In this document: piece by piece, positions 15,320-21,595 of the stretch
Numbering within the stretch: position 1 is the stretch's first letter
How the letters are laid out: the number at the start of each line of letters is the position of its first letter
Origin: RGIG8745 sp045576655
GTDB lineage: Bacteria > Bacteroidota > Bacteroidia > Bacteroidales > Bacteroidaceae
Direction: 5' to 3'
Assembly: GCA_045576655.1 (NCBI GenBank)
Contig: JAZNGW010000041.1
Location: forward strand, 1 to 27,630
Length of the DNA stretch: 27,630 nucleotides
Position numbers and translations under genes: made by a program
The notes under the pieces: generated by a model
Databases searched by the model: none
Told to the model about the DNA's origin: nothing
The model's input: the letters and a program-made list of their open reading frames with translations, nothing else

Positions 15320-15389
15320 AAAAGCGACTTCGGCGGAGCGAAGCGGAGCCAACGTCTTTTCCGCTATGATGGCGCAAGGCATTGTGTAA
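15293..15389 (+). repeat. Duplicated 3' cassette of the NAD-type dehydrogenase gene, copy B
   Basis: The last 27 bases of the gene (15293-15319) recur at 15363-15389 with one change apart from the stop (TAG to TAA). The 43 bases between match those of copy A almost exactly. Seventy is not a multiple of three, so the second copy is out of frame with the gene. Confidence 0.92.
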
Positions 15390-15421
15390 AGTTAAAAGTT
15401 AAAAATTAAAAGTTAAGAATT

Positions 15422-15450
15422 AGGGGCAGATCACAAGTGTGTCTGCCCCT
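15422..15450 (+). terminator. Hairpin downstream of the NAD-type dehydrogenase gene
   Basis: AGGGGCAGA (15422-15430) and TCTGCCCCT (15442-15450) form a 9-pair stem, preceded by an A/T-rich TTAAAAGTTAAAAATT tract. No T-run follows on the plus strand, so it may act as a processing or stability element or as a weak terminator. Confidence 0.6.
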
Positions 15451-15489
15451 ACATATTTATATATATGCGGTTAGTGTAGTGCTATCCAC

Positions 15490-16116
15490 TTATTCCTTCA
15501 CGTACACCATGTGAGGAGCGTGGCCCTGCACGGTGATACCGGAGTTCTCGTCTTTGCGGAAACGTCTCAGTTCGGCGCTCGCTGACGAGTGAGGCATCTT
15601 GGTCATCTTGGCATACTCAGCCACTGTCATTGACGGATTGTCTTCCAGGAACTTATGAGCCATAGCCAGACGCTCCTCGGCAGTGTAAGGAGATTTCTTC
15701 AAAAGACGAGCTTCGCCGTCTCTCTCCATGTGGCAAGCGCAATGGATGTCGCGCACCAACTTGCGTGAAGGTATGTAGTTCACCTTACCCACAACGATGC
15801 TCTGAGCGTTGCGGCGCTCCTCGTCTTCGCCCATCTGCTCTCTCTCCTTGTCTTTTGCCATACGCAGACGAGCGGAGAAAGTGCCCAGTTCGTTAATTTT
15901 AACGCTGTAGCCTAAAGCCAAAAACTCCTTCATTTTGTTGGCTACGGCATGGAGCGCAGCCTCCAGTTCGCCACGCGACAAACTTGATGAATCTGCTGCC
16001 ATGTCAAGAAACTCGTTATTGTCCAAACATCTGGTGTGCACCATCTTAGGATAAAGCACACTCTTACCTTCGCCCCTCACGTCGGGCATTTCCTGCATTA
16101 CATACTTTACTGCCAT
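15490..16116 (-). CDS. HU-HIG type DNA-binding protein with C-terminal extension
   Basis: A Bacteroidetes-style HU/IHF-related nucleoid protein. Residues 1-125 carry the HU-like fold: MAVKYVMQ, a helical LSRGELEAALHAVANKMKEF block, the strand GYSVKINELGTFSARLR that matches the HU GFG region, and KVNYIPSRKLVRDI. The C-terminal part (about 135-208) adds YTAEERLAMAHKFLEDNP and TVAEYAKMTKMPHSSASAEL, which looks like a small helix-turn-helix, and a short tail. Such proteins bend DNA; a specific target is unknown. The gene is single and ends close to the dehydrogenase terminator. Its best promoter lies nearly 200 bases upstream, so the leader would include two extragenic palindromes. Confidence 0.85.
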   Translation of the reverse strand: MAVKYVMQEMPDVRGEGKSVLYPKMVHTRCLDNNEFLDMAADSSSLSRGELEAALHAVANKMKEFLALGYSVKINELGTFSARLRMAKDKEREQMGEDEERRNAQSIVVGKVNYIPSRKLVRDIHCACHMERDGEARLLKKSPYTAEERLAMAHKFLEDNPSMTVAEYAKMTKMPHSSASAELRRFRKDENSGITVQGHAPHMVYVKE

Positions 16117-16164
16117 AATCTATTTTTTAAGTAAAAAGTTAAAAGTATAAATTAAAAGATGTAG

Positions 16165-16232
16165 GGACAGGACGTGTCCTGTCCGTTGTTGAGGCGTGCC
16201 CTGCCTTTTGTAGGGGCGAGGTCCGCTCGCCC
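16165..16232. repeat. Two extragenic palindromes
   Basis: GGACAGGAC (16165-16173) faces GTCCTGTCC (16176-16184), and GGGCGAG (16214-16220) faces CTCGCCC (16226-16232). Both are preceded by GTAGGG, the typical start of dispersed GTAGGGGCGA-type palindromic repeats found between genes in Bacteroidetes. Confidence 0.75.
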
Positions 16233-16305
16233 TGTGGTGCCGTCCTAACTTATGAACAGCAGCGACGTTTGCATTTCTGACCAGAGGCTGTCCCCGTTCT
16301 AATTA

Positions 16306-16337
16306 CAAATTTACTCCACTTTGGTGCAAAAAACAAA
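16306..16337 (-). promoter_or_regulatory. Promoter probably serving the HU-HIG gene
   Basis: On the minus strand TTTG (16334-16337), 20 bases, TAAATTTG (16306-16313) matches the consensus. The distance to the ATG is about 190 bases. Confidence 0.6.
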
Positions 16338-16370
16338 ATTCCCCGCTCATTATTTCGCAACACCTGCACA

Positions 16371-16466
16371 AAAAGTATAAATTAAACTAATATTTATATA
16401 AATAATGATTTTATTTGTACAAATAAAACTTTTATTCTTACAAATATTACTTTTATTTATACTTTT
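16371..16466. repeat. 96-base A/T-rich near-palindrome
   Basis: The two 48-base halves are inverted copies with about 40 of 48 positions matching. The ends are AAAAGTATAAAT (16371-16382) and ATTTATACTTTT (16455-16466). The centre is the perfect palindrome TTTTATTTGTACAAATAAAA (16409-16428), with the same axis between 16418 and 16419. The 16 bases AAAAGTATAAATTAAA at 16371 also occur at 16141. Confidence 0.9.
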
Positions 16467-16580
16467 CTCCTGGGCGCCAGGATATAAGTGCTGTGGTGAA
16501 GGGATGTTTGTATTGCGGTGCTTTGTTTTTTGGGGCAGATGATTGTTATTGTTTTCTCTGATTATTCGTGTTTTTTTGAG

Positions 16581-16588
16581 TATCTTTG
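16581..16588 (+). promoter_or_regulatory. -7 box for the cobS operon
   Basis: TATCTTTG, the commonest form of TAnnTTTG, lies 30 bases before the cobS ATG. The -33 position is T-rich without a clear TTTG. Confidence 0.6.
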
Positions 16589-16618
16589 CAGAATTGTAAT
16601 TGAGAGTAAAAACAACTG

Positions 16619-17395
16619 ATGAAATCTGCTCTTTTCAGAATTTTAGCGGCGCTGTCGTTCTTTACGCGCCTGCCGTTTTGGCGTTTGGCCGATGTGCCGC
16701 GTAGCTACTATGAGCGCGTGGTGCCGCTGTGGCCTTTGGCTGGATGGCTGACGGGCGGTGTGATGGGCTTGACGTTCTGGCTGTCGGCGATGGTGCTTCC
16801 TGCTGATGTGAGCGTTGTGCTGGCATTGGTGGTGCGTGTGATGCTGACTGGTGCTCTTCACGAAGACGGATTCGCCGATTTCTGCGACGGAATGGGCGGA
16901 GGCGCAGACCGTAAGCGCACGCTTGAGATTATGAAGGATTCGCACATCGGCACTTATGGAGTGCTGGGACTTGTGCTTTATTTTCTGCTGATGTTCTGCC
17001 TGATGAGAAATGTGCCTGTGGGGGTGTTGCCGTGGGTGATGCTTTGCGGCGATGCTTTCTGTAAGTGGGTAAGTGCGAATGTGATTCGTGTGTTGCCTTA
17101 TGCCCGTACTGAAGCGGAAGCGAAGAATCGTTTGGTATATAGCCGTACTGAAGCGGTGGAATCTGTTGTAAGTCTGTTGCTTGGCGGTCTGCCAGTGGCT
17201 GTGATGGTTGCTACGGCTGTTTTCCCGCTGAAGTGGTTGTTTGTTCTGATATTGCCTTTGCTGGTTTTCGTGGTGATGACGATGATGATGAGGCGGCGGC
17301 TGGGTGGATATACGGGCGACTGTTGCGGAGCGTTGTTCGTGGTTTGCGAACTGATGTTCTACATTGGCGTTGTGGCTCTTATTGCTTGTCATTAA
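16619..17395 (+). CDS. cobS: Adenosylcobinamide-GDP ribazoletransferase (cobalamin synthase)
   Basis: CobS is the inner-membrane enzyme that joins adenosylcobinamide-GDP to alpha-ribazole (or its phosphate) in the last stage of cobalamin synthesis. The 258-residue protein has the family hallmark GALHEDGFADFCDGMGGG (about 78-95), FFTRLPF at 14-20, KDSHIGTYGV (106-115), and the C-terminal GGYTGDCCGA. Six or so hydrophobic segments predict a polytopic membrane protein. The usual partners cobU, cobT and cobC are not adjacent; cbiA lies 8 kb away on the other strand. It appears to head an operon with the antiporter 33 bases downstream. Confidence 0.97.
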   Translation: MKSALFRILAALSFFTRLPFWRLADVPRSYYERVVPLWPLAGWLTGGVMGLTFWLSAMVLPADVSVVLALVVRVMLTGALHEDGFADFCDGMGGGADRKRTLEIMKDSHIGTYGVLGLVLYFLLMFCLMRNVPVGVLPWVMLCGDAFCKWVSANVIRVLPYARTEAEAKNRLVYSRTEAVESVVSLLLGGLPVAVMVATAVFPLKWLFVLILPLLVFVVMTMMMRRRLGGYTGDCCGALFVVCELMFYIGVVALIACH

Positions 17396-17428
17396 ACGTT
17401 CTACTCTAAACATTCTACATTAAATAAT

Positions 17429-18406
17429 ATGGAAATAGCATTACTTATCTTAAAGTTTGTCGGTGGTCTGTTCCTTATCGTGAAAGGTGCAGACTGGCTG
17501 ACTGATGGTGCGTCGTCTATTGCGCGCAAGTTTAACATCTCTACATTGGTTATCGGACTCACAATCGTGGCTTTCGGTACGTCGGCTCCTGAACTTGTAG
17601 TCAGCAGTATGGCGGCTTTGTCGGGTGAGACAGACATTGCCATAGGTAACGTGGTTGGCAGTAATATATTCAATGTTCTTGCCATCATGGGTGTTACGGC
17701 GCTGATAGCTCCTGTGCCTGTTAAGAGCAACAACATCAAGTATGAGGTGCCGTTGGCAATTCTCGCTTCTGTGGCTGTGTTTGTCATGGCGAATGACATC
17801 ATGTTTGACGGGGCGGGCTCTAACATGATAAGCAGAGTGGAAGGTATTGTTCTTCTTTGCTTCTTTTCGATCTTTCTCGCATACACATTTGCTATTGCCC
17901 GTAAGGGAGCAGACGAGCAGACGGATAGTCAGGCTGAGGTGAAGATAATGCCCGTATGGAAGAGCATACTTCTGTTCCTGGTGGGATTGGGATGTTTGGT
18001 ATTTGGCGGTGACACTATGGTCGACGGTGCGTCGGGCATTGCTTTAATGCTGGGTGTGAGCCAGTCGGTGATAGCATTGACGATAGTGTCAGCAGGAACG
18101 TCATTCCCAGAACTCGTGACTTCCATCGTGGCGGCGAGGAAGGGTGACACGGACATGGCTATGGGTAATGTAGTGGGCAGCAATATATTTAACATCTTCT
18201 TAATCCTTGGTGTAGCAGCAACAATCTGTCCGCTCGGAGGTGGTAACATCACAATCGTAGACTATGGAATGTTGCTCTTCTCGACAGTCGTGCTCTGGAT
18301 GGCATGTACTTGGGGAAAGGTGTACCACAAGGTGACACGCACGGAGGGTGCTATGCTAACGCTGTGCATGATTGCCTACTATGTGTATATCGTGTATAAT
18401 GCATAA
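17429..18406 (+). CDS. Na+/Ca2+ antiporter of the CaCA family (YrbG-like)
   Basis: An inner-membrane cation exchanger that uses the sodium or proton gradient to export calcium. The 325 residues show the internal duplication of the family: GTSAPELVVSS...GNVVGSNIFN (50-82) and GTSFPELVTSI...GNVVGSNIFN (223-255), which are the alpha-repeats carrying the ion-binding glutamates. About ten membrane segments are expected, with a short polar loop (about 158-175) between the halves. It lies 33 bases after cobS and 9 bases before the ABC ATPase, so co-transcription is likely. A functional link to cobalamin or tetrapyrrole handling is not evident. Confidence 0.95.
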   Translation: MEIALLILKFVGGLFLIVKGADWLTDGASSIARKFNISTLVIGLTIVAFGTSAPELVVSSMAALSGETDIAIGNVVGSNIFNVLAIMGVTALIAPVPVKSNNIKYEVPLAILASVAVFVMANDIMFDGAGSNMISRVEGIVLLCFFSIFLAYTFAIARKGADEQTDSQAEVKIMPVWKSILLFLVGLGCLVFGGDTMVDGASGIALMLGVSQSVIALTIVSAGTSFPELVTSIVAARKGDTDMAMGNVVGSNIFNIFLILGVAATICPLGGGNITIVDYGMLLFSTVVLWMACTWGKVYHKVTRTEGAMLTLCMIAYYVYIVYNA

Positions 18407-18415
18407 GACTATATA

Positions 18416-19471
18416 ATGGAAACAACTATAGAACTGAGAAACCTCACAACTGGTTATCGACTGAAGAAACACAATAAGATTATCAGCCGTGAGTTTAATG
18501 CTTCGCTGAAAGAGGGGCAGATGACCTGTATGCTGGGACCTAACGGTGCGGGCAAGTCGACGCTGCTCCGCACGCTGGCAGCATTTCAGCCTGCACTGAG
18601 CGGGGAGATTATGCTCAACCATCGTCCGCTGTTGAAGTACAGCCCTAAGGAACTGTCGAAACTGATAAGTGTGGTGCTGACCGACAATTCGGGCATTAAG
18701 AACATGACCGTGTGGGAGGTCGTTGCGATGGGGCGCAGTCCGTATACAGGTTTTTGGGGCAAATTGGCTGAGCGCGACAAGAAGATGGTTGAGAAGTGCC
18801 TCAGTTGGGTGGGCATAGCGGAATATGCCAACCGCAAGATGCAGACTCTGAGTGACGGCGAGCGTCAGAAAGTGATGATTGCAAAGGCCATAGCGCAGGA
18901 GACTCCTGTGATATTCCTCGATGAGCCGACGGCTTACCTCGACTATCCGAGCAAGGTGAGCATGATGCTCCTTCTGCATCGTCTTGCCAAGGCGCTGAAG
19001 AAAACGATATTCCTTTCGACTCACGACCTTGAGCATGCGCTCCAGGTGGCAGACAACATCTGGCTTGTAGACAGGGAGAAGGGACTGACGACAGGAATGC
19101 CTGAAGACTTGTGCCGAGAGGGATGGGTGGAGGACTACTTCAAACGAGACGGCCTGCAGTTCAATCCAGATACTGGCACCTTCTCTGTTATGCACGAAAC
19201 GGCGAGAGAGGTTATTGTTGACGGGGCAACCAACAGCATGGATTATAAACTCGTATGTCGTGCATTGCGGCGCAACGCCATACTGCCAGTGAAGAATGCC
19301 GACGACAAGAATGTTATCGTGCGTGTGCTGGGCGACGGCAAGTTCCGCTTGTTGCAGTATGGCAAGGAGATTGCTTGCGTTGACAAGATAGAACATATTA
19401 TAGGCGTGACTTCGTCCACTCTCGTGAAGACTCAGATCAACGCAGTGCGCCATGCCGCAATGCTGGACTGA
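18416..19471 (+). CDS. ABC transporter ATPase of the FecE/BtuD type with C-terminal extension
   Basis: The ATP-binding subunit of an importer for iron complexes, haem or cobalamin. Walker A is GPNGAGKST (41-49), the signature motif LSDGE (145-149), Walker B VIFLDEPTAYLD (165-176), and the switch histidine is in STHD (201-204). The first 255 residues match the FecE/BtuD length; about 95 more (to 351) form an extra domain of mixed strands and helices that I do not recognise. No permease or binding-protein gene is adjacent, so the membrane partner must be elsewhere. It is followed by an exported CbiK-like protein. Porphyromonas gingivalis combines such parts in its iht haem locus, so haem or another tetrapyrrole is as likely a substrate as vitamin B12. 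Confidence 0.92.
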   Translation: METTIELRNLTTGYRLKKHNKIISREFNASLKEGQMTCMLGPNGAGKSTLLRTLAAFQPALSGEIMLNHRPLLKYSPKELSKLISVVLTDNSGIKNMTVWEVVAMGRSPYTGFWGKLAERDKKMVEKCLSWVGIAEYANRKMQTLSDGERQKVMIAKAIAQETPVIFLDEPTAYLDYPSKVSMMLLLHRLAKALKKTIFLSTHDLEHALQVADNIWLVDREKGLTTGMPEDLCREGWVEDYFKRDGLQFNPDTGTFSVMHETAREVIVDGATNSMDYKLVCRALRRNAILPVKNADDKNVIVRVLGDGKFRLLQYGKEIACVDKIEHIIGVTSSTLVKTQINAVRHAAMLD

Positions 19472-19524
19472 TTTTCCTGGATTGCTTTATTACAACATTA
19501 CGGTAAAACCTTATAACGACATTT

Positions 19525-20433
19525 ATGAAAAAAGTGCTTTTGGGATTATTGATGGCGATGTCAGTCTCTTTTGTAGCATCGCAAACCACGGTTATGCAGC
19601 AGGACATGTTTGCTAATATGGGACCAGATGACAAGGCCGTTGTTGTGGCTGTTCACTACGGCTCGACCGATGCCGATGTGCGCAAAGATGCCATTGAGAA
19701 GTTTAATGCCCGCCTGCGCAAAGAGTTTCCTGATTGCGACTTCCGCCAGGCATGGACCTCTCGCTCTATAGTGCGCCAGCTCGATGCTCAGGGCGAAGTG
19801 ATTCTCACCCCAGTGCAACTGCTGAACGAACTGAGCGTTCTGGGCTATACCCACGTACTCATACAGTCGTCAGAAATGACCGACGGTGTGGAATTGCAGC
19901 ACCTGAGAAATGAGGTCCAGGCAGCAAAGCGCAAGTTTAAGCAAGTGCGTCTTGGAGCGCCCCTATTGCATAATGTCAAGGACTACGAAATGATGATACT
20001 CGCCACGGCTGCTGCCTACGGAGAGGAGAAGATGGGCAATGTGCTTGTGTGCTATGCATCAAAGGGCTCACTGGACACAAGTTATACTATGCTTGACTAC
20101 ATGTTGCGCGACAAGGGGATGGACAACTGGTATGTCACAACCATAGGAGGTTATCCTGATCTGGAGAACCTGAAGCGCGAACTCAAGCAACGCAAGGACA
20201 AGAAGATTAATCTGATCCCCTGCGTTTTCCTTGCAGGCGAGCACATCAAGGCCGATGTGGTGGAGAAGATGAAAGACGAGTTGGAGGACGCTAAGTTTAA
20301 AGTGAAGGTGACAATGCATAGTCTTGGAGAGTCGGACGAGATTCTGGACCGTTATATGGAGCATGCGAAGTTTGCACGCCAATACCGCGCCCTGACACCA
20401 TCGGAGATTAAACTTGTAGAATCAACCTATTAA
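19525..20433 (+). CDS. Exported CbiK-like protein lacking most metal-site residues
   Basis: Homologous to the sirohydrochlorin cobaltochelatase CbiK: VAVHYGSTDADVRK (41-54), FRQAWTSRSIVRQL (73-86), TPVQLLNELSVLGYTHVLIQ, RLGAPLLHNVKDYE, LDYMLRDKG and GYPDLENL all align by eye with that family. Residues 1-20 form a signal peptide without a lipobox, so the protein should be periplasmic. Where CbiK has the metal-binding His in GHG, this protein has CYASKG (176-181), and the Glu of VE-x-YP is Gly208 in TIGGYP. Only the later His (LAGEH, His240) is kept. It is therefore unlikely to be a normal chelatase and may bind a tetrapyrrole, like the CbiK-related haem-binding IhtB of Porphyromonas. The gaps to the ABC ATPase and GH43 genes are 53 and 18 bases. 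Confidence 0.85.
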   Translation: MKKVLLGLLMAMSVSFVASQTTVMQQDMFANMGPDDKAVVVAVHYGSTDADVRKDAIEKFNARLRKEFPDCDFRQAWTSRSIVRQLDAQGEVILTPVQLLNELSVLGYTHVLIQSSEMTDGVELQHLRNEVQAAKRKFKQVRLGAPLLHNVKDYEMMILATAAAYGEEKMGNVLVCYASKGSLDTSYTMLDYMLRDKGMDNWYVTTIGGYPDLENLKRELKQRKDKKINLIPCVFLAGEHIKADVVEKMKDELEDAKFKVKVTMHSLGESDEILDRYMEHAKFARQYRALTPSEIKLVESTY

Positions 20434-20451
20434 CGATAAAGCTAATTCCTA

Positions 20452-21486
20452 ATGAAAACAATCATCTTAGCAATGCTGTCGCTCTTCGTGGCGGCTACAG
20501 CACAAGTCACCGCACAGGAGAAAAACACCGCTTTCCGTCCTAAGGAGGTTTGGAAAGACACCGAAGGCAATGCCATCAACGCCCACGGCGGAGGCATAAT
20601 GTACCACAAAGGCACCTACTACTGGTATGGTGAGTACAAAGTCGGAAAAACAATCCTGCCTTCATGGGCAACGTGGGAGTGCTACCGCACCGACGTCACA
20701 GGAGTAAGCTGCTACTCAAGCAAAGACCTCCTCAACTGGAAATTCGAAGGACTCGCCCTTAAGGCTGTGCCCGACGATCCTAACCACGACCTTCACCCGT
20801 CAAAAGTGTGCGAGCGTCCTAAAGTCATCTACAACAAGAAGACAAAGAAATTCGTCATGTGGGTGCATGCCGAAAGCGCTGACTACAGCATGGCTGCAGC
20901 AGGCGTGGCGGTGAGCGACCGACCGGAAGGACCATACGAATATATCGGAAGTTTCCGCCCTAACGAAACAATGAGCCGCGACCAGACCCTCTTCGTCGAC
21001 GATGACGGTACTGCTTATCAGTTCTCGTCTTCGGAGCACAACCAGACACTTCACATCAACCGCCTCACCGACGACTACCTGCGTCCCGACGGAACATACG
21101 TGCGCCGATTTATCGACAAAGCACGCGAGGCACCCGCAGTGTTCAAGTATGACGGCAAATACTACATGCTCTCAAGCGGTTGCACCGGATGGGACCCTAA
21201 CCAGGCAGAACTCGCTGTGGCCGATAGCATCATGGGCGAATGGACAGTTCTCGGCAATCCATGTACAGGCATCGACGCCGACAAGACATTCTATGGGCAG
21301 AGCACCTACGTCATACCTGTCAACGCCAAGAAAGGCCACTTCATCGCCTGCTTCGATATGTGGAAGAAGAAAGACCTTGCCGACAGCCGCTACATTTGGT
21401 TGCCTCTCAAGATAGACAAGTCCACAGGCAAGATGACTATCCCGTGGATGGCTGAGTGGACTCTCCGCGATTTGAAGCGAAACTAA
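20452..21486 (+). CDS. Secreted GH43 glycosidase, exo-beta-1,3-galactanase-like
   Basis: A signal peptide (MKTIILAMLSLFVAATAQ) precedes a single five-bladed GH43 domain. Recognisable points are INAHGGGIMYHKGTYYWYGEY (42-62), CERPKVIYN (120-128), MSRDQTLFVDDDGTAYQFSS (174-193), the probable acid Glu226 in REAPAVFKYDGKYYMLSSG, and YGQSTYVIPV (281-290). The first blade lacks the canonical catalytic-base Asp and has NAHGGG, as in subfamily 24, where a Gln (here perhaps Gln283) replaces it. Removal of galactose from beta-1,3-galactan (arabinogalactan backbone) is the best guess; subfamily 34 is an alternative. It ends the cobS operon, an unexpected place for a glycosidase. Confidence 0.88.
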   Translation: MKTIILAMLSLFVAATAQVTAQEKNTAFRPKEVWKDTEGNAINAHGGGIMYHKGTYYWYGEYKVGKTILPSWATWECYRTDVTGVSCYSSKDLLNWKFEGLALKAVPDDPNHDLHPSKVCERPKVIYNKKTKKFVMWVHAESADYSMAAAGVAVSDRPEGPYEYIGSFRPNETMSRDQTLFVDDDGTAYQFSSSEHNQTLHINRLTDDYLRPDGTYVRRFIDKAREAPAVFKYDGKYYMLSSGCTGWDPNQAELAVADSIMGEWTVLGNPCTGIDADKTFYGQSTYVIPVNAKKGHFIACFDMWKKKDLADSRYIWLPLKIDKSTGKMTIPWMAEWTLRDLKRN

Positions 21487-21540
21487 GTTGGGTGGGTTAT
21501 TCAGTACTCCTTTCAATGTTTTTCTGATAGCTTTTATAAC

Positions 21541-21572
21541 AAGAATCCCCGAAGGCGCCTTCGGGGATTCTT
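21541..21572. terminator. Bidirectional terminator between GH43 and the Na/Pi transporter gene
   Basis: A perfect 32-base palindrome with arms AAGAATCCCCGAAGGC and GCCTTCGGGGATTCTT lies between two convergent genes. It can form a very stable stem on either strand. Confidence 0.88.
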
Positions 21573-21595
21573 GCTTATGTAGATATGTAGTTGTG

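Larger units (their letters stand above)
16117..16618. other. Repeat-rich intergenic region upstream of cobS
   Basis: This 502-base gap contains, in order, an A/T-rich TTAAAAGT tract, two G/C-rich palindromes, the HU-gene promoter, a 96-base A/T-rich near-palindrome, the small dyad TCCTGG-GCG-CCAGGA, and the cobS promoter. No ORF or tRNA was found. I looked for a cobalamin riboswitch in front of cobS and saw none of its conserved boxes. Confidence 0.7.

Noticed and set aside
16117..16618. Cobalamin riboswitch expected upstream of cobS
   Set aside because: None of the conserved B12-box sequences was found; the region is explained by repeats and promoters.
16643..17413. A 256-codon antisense frame over cobS
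   Set aside because: Its His/Gln-rich translation mirrors the hydrophobic codons of a membrane protein; cobS is certain.
18356..19453. A 365-codon open frame antisense to the ABC ATPase
   Set aside because: The sense frame has all ABC motifs; the antisense product is Cys/His-rich without domain structure and lacks a promoter.
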